This document shows, piece by piece, positions 32,884 to 39,677 of a DNA stretch of 64,000 nucleotides. Position 1 is the stretch's first letter. Each line of letters opens with the position of its first letter. A program made the translations under genes and the position numbers. Source of the DNA: an uncultured Oscillospiraceae bacterium (GTDB lineage: Bacteria; Bacillota; Clostridia; Oscillospirales; Oscillospiraceae); the NCBI GenBank assembly GCA_934613505.1, contig CAKTTB010000004.1, positions 62,001 through 126,000 on the forward strand. The letters are read 5' to 3'. Under the pieces are notes generated by a model that worked only from the letters and a program-made list of their open reading frames with translations, was not told the origin of the DNA and did not search any database.

Positions 32884-33285
32884 TTACTGCTTTTCTTTAT
32901 CCATACCCTCCCGGGCGACGTGGGCGCAGATGGCGGCGAAGGTCTTTTCGCTGACATCGTGCTCAACCTTGCAGGCGTCCTCCCGCGCGGTCGCTTCGTC
33001 GACACCGATGCGCATGAAAAACTGCGTCAGCGTCTTGTGCCGGGTGTAGATCCGGTCGGCGATCTCCATGCCGCTGTCGGTCAGTGTAATCAGCCCGTCG
33101 CGATCCATGGTGATAAAGCCGTTCTGTTTGAGTTGTTTGGTCGCGTAGGTCACGCTGGGTTTCGTTACGCCTAGATGCTCCGCCACGTCAATGGAGCGGA
33201 TATAGCCGTGCGTTTCTTTCATCATCAGCATCGCTTCCAGGTAATCTTCCGCCGCTCTATGCACACTCACAGCAAATTGCACCAA
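32884..33285 (-). CDS. DtxR/MntR-family metal-dependent repressor
   Basis: 133 residues. N-terminal winged helix (AEDYLEAMLMM, then DVAEHLGVTKPSVTYATKQL) and a helical dimer/metal domain with the ligands EDACKVEHDVS. It lacks the SH3-like third domain of DtxR, so it is of the short MntR/IdeR-like type. It is transcribed away from feoA-feoA-feoB and probably represses them when iron or manganese is plentiful. The 5' end is unclear: TTG at 33285, GTG at 33282 or GTG at 33270 are possible, with only AGAAAGG nearby. Confidence 0.85.
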   Translation of the reverse strand: MVQFAVSVHRAAEDYLEAMLMMKETHGYIRSIDVAEHLGVTKPSVTYATKQLKQNGFITMDRDGLITLTDSGMEIADRIYTRHKTLTQFFMRIGVDEATAREDACKVEHDVSEKTFAAICAHVAREGMDKEKQ

Positions 33286-33362
33286 CCTTTCTTCAGAATT
33301 ATCTTACACATTAACACACTTAAACAAAAAAAGCAAGTAAACAATTTTTTCTTTCAAACCTA

Positions 33363-33391
33363 TTGACAATGGAGGTTAGACATGTTAAACT
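33363..33391 (+). promoter_or_regulatory. Promoter of the feo operon
   Basis: TTGACA (33363-33368), 17-base spacer, TAAACT (33386-33391), about 100 bases before feoA. A GGTTAG operator-like motif lies within the spacer. Confidence 0.8.
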
Positions 33392-33438
33392 GTGGGCTGG
33401 TTAGGGAGGTCTAACCTTTGTTTTTCCCATCTGGTTAG
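33374..33438. promoter_or_regulatory. Three GGTTAG operator-like motifs in the feo regulatory region
   Basis: GGTTAG occurs at 33374-33379 (inside the promoter spacer), 33399-33404 and 33433-33438. The middle copy forms the inverted repeat GGTTAG-N6-CTAACC (33399-33416). TTAGG/CCTAA-like half-sites are typical of DtxR-family boxes, and the neighbouring gene encodes such a protein, so these are its likely binding sites. Confidence 0.6.
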
Positions 33439-33494
33439 CATCCCTTAATTGTAATTAGACACTTCAAATCAGAGACAGGGGGGCGCAGGATTTG

Positions 33495-33704
33495 ATGCCG
33501 CTTACACTCGCAGCGCCTGGCGAAGAGAGTATCATCCGCAAGGTCGGAGGCAATCCGGAGGTCAAAAAGCATCTGGAGGATCTGGGCTTTGTGGCAGGCG
33601 ATACAGTCACGATCGTTTCCAGCCTGAACGGGAACGTCATCGTAAAGGTCAAGGAATCACGCGTGGCCATCAGTGAAGAAATGGCGCGCAAAATCATGAT
33701 TTAA
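33495..33704 (+). CDS. feoA: FeoA family protein (first copy)
   Basis: About 69 residues, a single SH3-like FeoA domain (LxxLGFVAGDTVTIVSS...NVIVKVKESRVAISEEMARKI). Small cytoplasmic helper of the ferrous iron transporter. A TTG directly precedes the ATG at 33495; the ATG is chosen because AGGA then lies at a workable distance. First gene of the feo operon. Confidence 0.9.
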   Translation: MPLTLAAPGEESIIRKVGGNPEVKKHLEDLGFVAGDTVTIVSSLNGNVIVKVKESRVAISEEMARKIMI

Positions 33705-33716
33705 GGAGAGAGGAAT

Positions 33717-33938
33717 ATGAAAACGCTGAAAGACGCAAAAATCGGCGACACTGTCAAGGTCGTCAAGCTCCACGGTGAAGGCCCGGTCAAGCGCCGCATC
33801 ATGGACATGGGCATCACGAAGGGCGTTGAGGTCTATATCCGCAAGGTCGCGCCGCTGGGCGACCCGATGGAGGTCACGGTCCGCGGCTACGAGCTGAGTT
33901 TGCGGAAGGCCGACACCGAAATGATCGAAATCGCATAA
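33717..33938 (+). CDS. feoA: FeoA family protein (second copy)
   Basis: 73 residues, a second FeoA/SH3 domain, with VKRRIMDMGITKGVEVYIRKVAPLGDP and a conserved end TEMIEI. Only distantly like the first copy. AAGGAGAGAGGAAT precedes the ATG; feoB starts 28 bases later. Two FeoA proteins in tandem are common in Clostridia. Confidence 0.93.
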   Translation: MKTLKDAKIGDTVKVVKLHGEGPVKRRIMDMGITKGVEVYIRKVAPLGDPMEVTVRGYELSLRKADTEMIEIA

Positions 33939-33965
33939 AGTATCTGGTCAAAAAGGAGCAGTGAA

Positions 33966-36464
33966 ATGGAAAAACAGATCAAAATTGCCCTTGCGGGCAA
34001 CCCGAACAGCGGTAAAACCACGCTGTTCAATGCACTGACCGGCTCGAACCAGTTCGTTGGCAACTGGCCCGGCGTCACGGTCGAAAAGAAGGAAGGCAAG
34101 CTGAAGAAGCACGACAACGTCGTCATCATGGACCTTCCCGGTATTTATTCTCTGTCCCCCTACACGCTGGAAGAGGTTGTCTCCCGTAACTACCTCATCA
34201 CCGAGCGTCCCGACGCGATCCTGAACATCGTCGACGGCACGAACCTCGAGCGTAACCTCTACCTCACCACCCAGCTGACGGAGCTCGGCATCCCGGTCGT
34301 CATCGCCATCAACATGATGGATATCGTCAAGAAGAACGGCGACCAGATCAACATCAAAGAGCTGTCCCGCCAGCTCGGCTGCCCGGTCATGGAGATCTCC
34401 GCTCTGAAGGGCACCGGCATCGTGGAAGCCGCGGAAGCAGCCGTCACGGCTGCCGCAGGCCCGCACACCGAGCCGCAGCACACCTTCTCCGGCCCGGTCG
34501 AGCATGCCATCGCCCACATCGAAGAAGCTGTTCTGCATGACAAGCCCATCGAGCAGCAGCGCTGGTTCGCAATCAAGATCTTCGAGCGTGACGACAAGGT
34601 CCTCGCGCAGCTGAAGATCCCCGCAGACGTCATGCAGCATATCGAAGCGGACATCAAGGACGCGGAAAAAGAGCTGGACGACGATGCAGAGTCCATCATC
34701 ACCAACGAGCGTTATGTGTACATCGCGCAGGTCATCAAGAGCTGCTACAAGAAGAAGAGCGCCGGTAAGCTCTCCACCTCCGACAAGATCGATAAGATCG
34801 TGACGAACCGCTGGCTGGGCCTGCCCATCTTCGCGGCTGTCATGTTCATCGTTTACTGGGTCGCCATGGTCGGCGTCGGCGCACCGGCAACGGACTGGGC
34901 GAACGACGGCCTGTTCGGCGACGGCTGGCACCTGTTCGGCATCGGCTCCTCCGCTTACTCCGATGCAGCTGACGAATACGCTGCCGCAAACGACGCGATC
35001 AGCGGCTACTATGAGCTCGACACAGAAGCCGAAGACTTCGATGCCGACGCGGCTCTGGCTGAAATGAAAGCCGTGACCGCCGATTCCGAGAGCACGACCA
35101 TTGAGGTCGAGGATGAAGAGACCCTCGCTATCAATGACATGACTGTTTACTACGATTCCATCCCCGACGACGCGGACGAAGAGACCACGATCGGCATGAC
35201 CTATGTCGACGCTGTCAGCTACTTCGAAGAGAACGGCTTTGACGAGCCCGATCCCGCCGACTACGGCGTCTGGGTCCCCGGCGTTCCCGTTCTGATCGGC
35301 AATCTGCTTGACGCGTGCAGCGTTCCCGAAGACGGCTGGCTGCACGGCCTGATCCTCGACGGCATCGTCGCCGGTGTCGGCGCGGTCCTCGGCTTCGTGC
35401 CGCAGATGCTCGTTCTGTTCCTCATGCTGGCCTTCCTCGAAGCGTGCGGCTACATGGCCCGTATCGCCTTCGTTCTGGACCGTATCTTCCGGAAATTCGG
35501 CCTGTCCGGCAAGTCCTTCATCCCGATGCTCATCGGCACCGGCTGCGGCATCCCGGGCGTTATGGCTTCGCGTACCATTGAAAACGAACGTGACCGCCGT
35601 ATGACGATCATGACCACCACCTTCATCCCCTGCGGCGCGAAGGTCCCGTTCATCGCCATGATCGCCGGCGCTCTCTTTGGCGGCAGCGCATGGGTCTCCA
35701 CCTCCGCATACTTCATCGGCATGGCCGCCATCATCATTTCCGGCATCATGCTGAAGAAGACCAAGATGTTCTCCGGCGATCCCGCTCCGTTCGTCATGGA
35801 GCTGCCGGCTTACCACTGGCCGACCCTCGGCAACGTCCTGCGCAGCATGTGGGAGCGCGGCTGGTCCTTCATCAAGAAGGCCGGCACGATCATCCTGCTG
35901 TCCACCATCTTTGTCTGGTTCACCACCTACTTCGGCTGGGCCGAAGACGGCTTCCGGATGCTCTCTGAAGAAGAGATCAACTACTCCATCCTCGCCAAGA
36001 TCGGCGGCGCGATCGCCTGGATCTTCGCTCCGCTCGGCTGGGGCAACTGGCAGGCAGTCGTTGCTTCCATCACCGGCCTTGTCGCCAAGGAGAACATCGT
36101 CGGCACGCTCGGCATCCTCTATGGCGGCGGCGACGGCACGGTCTATCAGAACCTTGCTGGCGCGTTCAACGGCATCACCGGCTACTCCTTCCTGGTCTTC
36201 AACCTCCTGTGCGCTCCGTGCTTCGCAGCCATCGGCGCCATCAAGCGTGAGATGAACAGCCAGAAGTGGACCTGGTTCGCCATCGGCTATCAGTGCGGCT
36301 TCGCGTATGCGATCGCCCTTATGGTCAACCAGTTCGGCGCTCTGTTCACCGGCAACGGCAACGTCCTCGGCGTGATCGTCGGCGTCATCCTGCTCGCAGG
36401 TATCGTCTACATGCTCGCCAAGCCGTATAAGGAAGCGACCAAGCTGACCGCAAAGATCAAGTAA
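33966..36464 (+). CDS. feoB: Ferrous iron transport protein B with a large acidic extracytoplasmic insert
   Basis: 832 residues. N-terminal G-protein domain: GNPNSGKTTLFN (G1), DLPGIYSL (G3), NMMD (G4); then the GDI helices and membrane domain with Gate motifs GFVPQMLVLF and IPCGAKVPFI. Between the first and second membrane helices (about residues 310-440) is an extra ~120-residue, Asp/Glu-rich segment that most FeoB proteins lack; topology places it outside the cell. It takes up Fe(II) in anaerobic conditions. AAGGAG precedes the ATG. Confidence 0.96.
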   Translation: MEKQIKIALAGNPNSGKTTLFNALTGSNQFVGNWPGVTVEKKEGKLKKHDNVVIMDLPGIYSLSPYTLEEVVSRNYLITERPDAILNIVDGTNLERNLYLTTQLTELGIPVVIAINMMDIVKKNGDQINIKELSRQLGCPVMEISALKGTGIVEAAEAAVTAAAGPHTEPQHTFSGPVEHAIAHIEEAVLHDKPIEQQRWFAIKIFERDDKVLAQLKIPADVMQHIEADIKDAEKELDDDAESIITNERYVYIAQVIKSCYKKKSAGKLSTSDKIDKIVTNRWLGLPIFAAVMFIVYWVAMVGVGAPATDWANDGLFGDGWHLFGIGSSAYSDAADEYAAANDAISGYYELDTEAEDFDADAALAEMKAVTADSESTTIEVEDEETLAINDMTVYYDSIPDDADEETTIGMTYVDAVSYFEENGFDEPDPADYGVWVPGVPVLIGNLLDACSVPEDGWLHGLILDGIVAGVGAVLGFVPQMLVLFLMLAFLEACGYMARIAFVLDRIFRKFGLSGKSFIPMLIGTGCGIPGVMASRTIENERDRRMTIMTTTFIPCGAKVPFIAMIAGALFGGSAWVSTSAYFIGMAAIIISGIMLKKTKMFSGDPAPFVMELPAYHWPTLGNVLRSMWERGWSFIKKAGTIILLSTIFVWFTTYFGWAEDGFRMLSEEEINYSILAKIGGAIAWIFAPLGWGNWQAVVASITGLVAKENIVGTLGILYGGGDGTVYQNLAGAFNGITGYSFLVFNLLCAPCFAAIGAIKREMNSQKWTWFAIGYQCGFAYAIALMVNQFGALFTGNGNVLGVIVGVILLAGIVYMLAKPYKEATKLTAKIK

Positions 36465-36501
36465 TTCCCCTGTACAGACAACAGAAAAGGAGTTGAGTTT
36501 C

Positions 36502-36675
36502 ATGTTTGCCTGGCTTGCACAGAACATTGGAACGATCATCATTTCCGCGATCCTGCTGGCGATCGTCGTGGCAATTGTGAGATACCTGATTCGCCAGAAG
36601 AAACAGGGAAAAAACTCCTGCGGTGCGAACTGCGCACACTGCGCAAACGCATGCAGCTGCCACCATCATGAATAA
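36502..36675 (+). CDS. FeoB-associated Cys-rich membrane peptide
   Basis: 57 residues: one membrane helix (NIGTIIISAILLAIVVAIVRYLI), a basic stretch, then CGANCAHCANACSCHHH. This is the architecture of the short Cys-rich proteins regularly found behind clostridial feoB. The Cys/His tail should bind metal on the cytoplasmic side. The ATG at 36502 has AAGGAG nine bases ahead; the TTG at 36493 is too close to it. Confidence 0.88.
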   Translation: MFAWLAQNIGTIIISAILLAIVVAIVRYLIRQKKQGKNSCGANCAHCANACSCHHHE

Positions 36676-36687
36676 AGAGGTCTCATC

Positions 36688-36939
36688 ATGTATAAGACAA
36701 CGCTGAAGATCGACGGCATGATGTGCGGCATGTGCGAATCGCACATCAACGACACCATTCGTAAGGCTGCTGCCGTCAAAAAAGTCTCGTCGTCACATAC
36801 GAAGGGCGAAGCCGTGGTCATCACGGAAGAGCCCCTCGACGTGGACGCCGTCAAGGCGGCGATCCACGCCACCGGCTACGAGGTCACAGACGCGGCCAGC
36901 GAGCCGTATGAAAAAAAGCGCTTCTCCCTTTTCAAGTAA
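36688..36939 (+). CDS. Heavy-metal-associated (HMA) domain protein
   Basis: 83 residues with a ferredoxin-like HMA fold; metal site GMMCGMC near residue 12. The spacing suits a Cu(I) or similar soft-metal carrier, yet it is the last gene of an iron operon (12 bases behind the Cys-rich peptide). A basic tail (EKKRFSLFK) follows the domain. The metal bound is not known. Confidence 0.85.
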   Translation: MYKTTLKIDGMMCGMCESHINDTIRKAAAVKKVSSSHTKGEAVVITEEPLDVDAVKAAIHATGYEVTDAASEPYEKKRFSLFK

Positions 36940-36954
36940 GTTTTCCTCTTACCG

Positions 36955-37020
36955 CAAACCGCCCTGCTCCCATGCCGGCAGGGCGGTTTGCCCTGTCCAA
37001 AAATCTGCGGATTTTTGGAC
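36955..37020 (+). terminator. Hairpins after the feo operon
   Basis: CAAACCGCCCTGC (36955-36967) pairs with 36978-36990, followed by a second hairpin GTCCAAAAATC / GATTTTTGGAC (about 36995-37020). T-tracts are weak, so termination strength is uncertain. Confidence 0.55.
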
Positions 37021-37027
37021 AAACAAA

Positions 37028-37061
37028 AGCCGCCCCATGGACTTACGTCCATGGGGCGGCT
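37028..37061 (-). terminator. Terminator after the COG0523 GTPase genes
   Basis: 15-bp perfect stem (37028-37042 with 37047-37061), loop of 4. On the minus strand it is followed by TTTGTTTG. Confidence 0.85.
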
Positions 37062-37070
37062 ATGCGGTTG

Positions 37071-38015
37071 TCAGAACGTTGCGACATTTTGAGCGGCTGG
37101 TTCGGCCGGCTGGATGTTTGTGGCCGTCAGGATCGGGCCGACGCCCTTGTAGAGGGAATGGTACTTGACCTCAACGGTCGCCGTGACCATGACCCAGCTG
37201 CGGGCGGCAAGACCGGCCGCGCCGGCAAACCGGCAGGGAAGACCCATGAACGTGATATCCGCCTCGCAGCAGGTCATCACAAACCGGCCCGGGGCAAACA
37301 TGCCCTCCTTCTCGCGGCGCAGGCGCGCCACCTGGCCCTTGAATTTAACGGTTTTGCCCGCGTACTTCTTCGGCTCCTCCGTGATATCGCGGTAGAAGAG
37401 GGCATAGTCCTCGTCGTGGATCTCAATGACGGGGGCGTTGATGTCAAAGGGAAGCGGGTCCTGAATGTCGTCAAAATGCGTCGAATCGTCGGTATATTCA
37501 TACAGAATATCGATTTTCCGGTTGACGGCGCGTGCGATCTTGTGGTACGGCATGACGTCGGTGCCCGGCGCCATGCGGTTGAGGACCAGCATCTCCGCTC
37601 CGGCCAGCTTGTCCACGACGAGCTGGCGCATGTTGGCATTGTAGCTCAGGAACGTCGTCGCGTCGGCGAACATGATCTCCTGTGCGATCTTCCAGTGCTC
37701 CGGCGTCTTGAGATAGAAGTCCGAAGCCAGATGCATGCCGTTCAGCTCGACGACCACGCGCTCGGCGCGGTATTTTTCCTGCAGGCCGGTCAGCATCTCA
37801 GGGCTCAGATCCTCGTATTCCAGCTCCTGCACATAGACCTCCTTGTGCGGGTAGGTAGAAATGTCATATTCCTCCACACCCTCTTCAAAGCACAGCAGGA
37901 GCGTGCGCTCGCCGGTGTTGAACCGCGGGTCCTCCAGCGTTTCCTGAATGAACTTCGTCTTGCCGGACTCCAGAAAGCCCGTGAAGACGTACATGGGGAT
38001 ATCGGGCATAGCCAT
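37071..38015 (-). CDS. COG0523-type GTPase fused to a YcgQ-like C-terminal domain
   Basis: 314 residues. The first ~190 resemble a CobW/COG0523 metal-chaperone GTPase: TGFLESGKTKFI as P-loop and VLNRM in the G4 place, but the CxCC metal motif between switches is not present. Residues about 215-305 (GKTVKFKGQV...FVMTCCEADITFMGLP...WVMVTATVEV) match the C-terminal part of YcgQ/TIGR03943 proteins, which in B. subtilis belong to the zinc-starvation regulon. The combination suggests a zinc-related role, but this is inferred. It lies 12 bases downstream of the His-rich GTPase gene, in one operon. Confidence 0.75.
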   Translation of the reverse strand: MAMPDIPMYVFTGFLESGKTKFIQETLEDPRFNTGERTLLLCFEEGVEEYDISTYPHKEVYVQELEYEDLSPEMLTGLQEKYRAERVVVELNGMHLASDFYLKTPEHWKIAQEIMFADATTFLSYNANMRQLVVDKLAGAEMLVLNRMAPGTDVMPYHKIARAVNRKIDILYEYTDDSTHFDDIQDPLPFDINAPVIEIHDEDYALFYRDITEEPKKYAGKTVKFKGQVARLRREKEGMFAPGRFVMTCCEADITFMGLPCRFAGAAGLAARSWVMVTATVEVKYHSLYKGVGPILTATNIQPAEPAAQNVATF

Positions 38016-38027
38016 GTCGGTGACTCC

Positions 38028-39224
38028 TTACTGCTTTTCTACGCCGAAGAGCTTTGCAACGGCTTCTTCGTTCAGCTTCGAGCCGATCACGCAGATGCGG
38101 CCCGTGACCATTGCGCCGCCGTCGCGGATATCCGGCTCGCCGGGGACATAGTCGAAGTGGATCCACTTCTCGCCCTCTGCGTTGGCGACATAGCCCTTGG
38201 CACGCAGGATGATGCCGTAGGTCTCAGCGTCCTCAAGCGCCTTCAGGATGCGCTCGATCTCGGCCTTGGTGAACTTCTTGTGGGTCTCTTCGCCCCAGCT
38301 GATGAAGACCTCGTCGGCGTCATGGCCGTGGTGGTGATGATGGTGCTCGTGCTCGTCCTCATCGTCATCGTCGTGGTGATGGTGGCAGGAGCACTCCGGA
38401 TCGTCGCACTCGTCATCGTCATCATGGTCATGGTGATGATGGTGGTGCTCATGCTCATCTTCATCGTCATCATCATGGTGGTGATGGTGCTCGTGCTCAT
38501 CCTCATCGTCGTCATCATGGTGATGGTGGTGGCAGCTGCAGTCCGGATCGTCGCATTCGTCGTCATCGTCATCATGATCGTGATGGTGATGCGCTTCCTC
38601 CTCCAGCTTGGCCAGATCGATGGCGATGGTGCTGCGGCGGTCCATGGCCTCCATCAGCTGCTCGCCGGTCAGCTCCGGCCACGGGGTCGTGACGATGATG
38701 GCGTCCTTGTTGTGCTCGCGGATCATGCTGACGCACTGATCCAGCTTCTCCTCCGTCATGCCGTCGGTGCGGCTGAGGATGATGGTGTTGGCTGTCTCGA
38801 TCTGGTTGTTGTAGAACTCGCCGAAGTTTTTCATATACATCTTGCACTTCGTCGCGTCCGCCACGGTCACAAAGTTGCCGAGCTGCACGTCGTCGGACGT
38901 GACCTTGCGCACGGCGCCGATGACGTCGGACAGCTTGCCGACGCCGGACGGCTCGATCAGGATGCGGTCGGGCGCATACTCCGCGATGACCTTCTTGAGC
39001 GCGCGGCCGAAGTCGCCGACCAGCGAGCAGCAGATGCAGCCGGAGTTCATCTCCGTGATCTGGATGCCGGCCTCCTGCAAAAAGCCGCCGTCGATGCCGA
39101 TCTCGCCAAATTCGTTTTCGATGAGCACCAGCTTCTGACCGTGGTAGGCTTCCCTGATCATCTTTTTGATGAGCGTCGTCTTGCCTGCGCCGAGAAAACC
39201 GGAATAAATATCAATTTTTGTCAT
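38028..39224 (-). CDS. COG0523 (CobW-like) metal GTPase with giant His/Asp-rich insert
   Basis: 398 residues. P-loop GFLGAGKTTLI, metal motif GCICCSL, and SRTD in the NKxD position mark a COG0523 metallochaperone GTPase. Residues about 211-302 are almost pure His, Asp and Glu with two CDDPxCSC modules: about 36 His and 6 Cys in 91 residues, arranged as a repeated unit. The CobW C-terminal domain follows (KAEIERILKALEDAETYGIILRAKGYV). Such inserts bind or store zinc, nickel or cobalt. It is the first gene of a two-gene operon with its own promoter. Metal identity is unknown. Confidence 0.9.
   Translation of the reverse strand: MTKIDIYSGFLGAGKTTLIKKMIREAYHGQKLVLIENEFGEIGIDGGFLQEAGIQITEMNSGCICCSLVGDFGRALKKVIAEYAPDRILIEPSGVGKLSDVIGAVRKVTSDDVQLGNFVTVADATKCKMYMKNFGEFYNNQIETANTIILSRTDGMTEEKLDQCVSMIREHNKDAIIVTTPWPELTGEQLMEAMDRRSTIAIDLAKLEEEAHHHHDHDDDDDECDDPDCSCHHHHHDDDDEDEHEHHHHHDDDDEDEHEHHHHHHDHDDDDECDDPECSCHHHHDDDDEDEHEHHHHHHGHDADEVFISWGEETHKKFTKAEIERILKALEDAETYGIILRAKGYVANAEGEKWIHFDYVPGEPDIRDGGAMVTGRICVIGSKLNEEAVAKLFGVEKQ
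38318..38592 (-). repeat. Internal tandem repeat coding the His/Asp-rich insert
   Basis: A block of CAT/CAC/GAT/GAC/GAG codons in which a unit of the form HHHHDDDDEDEHEH recurs three times and a DECDDPxCSC unit twice. The purine/pyrimidine skew of the strand makes it prone to length change by slippage. Confidence 0.8.
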
Positions 39225-39260
39225 GCAAAAACACCTTCCAGTAACAATTTTCGTTCCAAT

Positions 39261-39289
39261 AGTATAGCACTTTCCTACAGGAACATCAA
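39261..39289 (-). promoter_or_regulatory. Promoter of the COG0523 GTPase operon
   Basis: Minus strand TTGATG (39284-39289), 17-base spacer, TATACT (39261-39266). No convincing Zur box was found. Confidence 0.75.
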
Positions 39290-39329
39290 GGTTTCTTCAT
39301 CAAATATTCACAGTTTCGGCCAAAAGGAA

Positions 39330-39361
39330 TTGACAAACCCGGAACGATATGATAATATAAT
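39330..39361 (+). promoter_or_regulatory. Promoter of the serine tRNA genes
   Basis: TTGACA (39330-39335), 17-base spacer, TAATAT (39353-39358), overlapping a TATAAT at 39356. About 25 bases before the first tRNA. Confidence 0.8.
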
Positions 39362-39385
39362 TCTCGGCTTTAGAGGCCGGCATTC

Positions 39386-39474
39386 GGAGAGATGTCCGAG
39401 CGGTTTAAGGAGCTGGTCTTGAAAACCAGTGACACAGCAATGTGCCGTGGGTTCGAATCCCACTCTCTCCGCCA
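39386..39474 (+). tRNA. tRNA-Ser (anticodon TGA)
   Basis: Acceptor stem GGAGAGA (39386-39392) with TCTCTCC (39464-39470), discriminator G and encoded CCA. Anticodon arm CTGGT-CTTGAAA-ACCAG gives TGA. A long variable arm (GACACAGCAATGTGC region) fits a serine tRNA. T-loop GGTTCGAATC. Confidence 0.97.
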
Positions 39475-39506
39475 TTTTCTTTCCTTCATACCGGCCTGAC
39501 CGACCT

Positions 39507-39598
39507 GCGGAAGTACCCAAGTGGCCGAAGGGGCTCCCCTGCTAAGGGAGTAGGCGTCTAAAAAGCGCGCGAGAGTTCAAATCTCTCCTTCCGCGCCA
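39507..39598 (+). tRNA. tRNA-Ser (anticodon GCT), integration target
   Basis: Acceptor stem GCGGAAG (39507-39513) with CTTCCGC (39588-39594), then G and CCA. Anticodon arm CTCCC-CTGCTAA-GGGAG gives GCT; long variable arm. Its last 25 bases are the left copy of the attachment-site repeat, so the element restored the tRNA 3' end on insertion. Confidence 0.97.
39574..39598 (+). other. Attachment site, tRNA side
   Basis: AGTTCAAATCTCTCCTTCCG plus CGCCA, the 3' end of tRNA-Ser(GCT) from the T-loop through CCA, identical to 47174-47198. Confidence 0.95.
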
Positions 39599-39600
39599 AG

Positions 39601-39645
39601 AAAAAGACCTTGAAAACACTACGTTTTCGAGGCTTTTTCTTTGCC
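39601..39645 (+). terminator. Imperfect terminator hairpin after tRNA-Ser, supplied by the element
   Basis: AAAAAGACCTTGAAAAC and GTTTTCGAGGCTTTTT pair with one or two mismatches around ACTAC, and a TTTCTTT tail follows. Confidence 0.65.
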
Positions 39646-39656
39646 CAAACGCGCAG

Positions 39657-39677
39657 TTTTCCCCTATGTTTTCCCCT
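39657..39677. repeat. Paired TTTTCCCCT motif, left end (putative integrase arm sites)
   Basis: TTTTCCCCT at 39657-39665 and 39669-39677, 12 bases apart. The same pair with the same spacing occurs near the right end. Confidence 0.55.

Noticed and set aside
33948..36542. 864-codon open frame opposite feoB
   Set aside because: Shadow of feoB codon usage; low-complexity acidic product with no family match.
39225..39300. Zur box upstream of the COG0523 GTPase operon
   Set aside because: GTAAC and CGTTCC are present but no convincing palindrome of the Zur type; only the promoter is reported.
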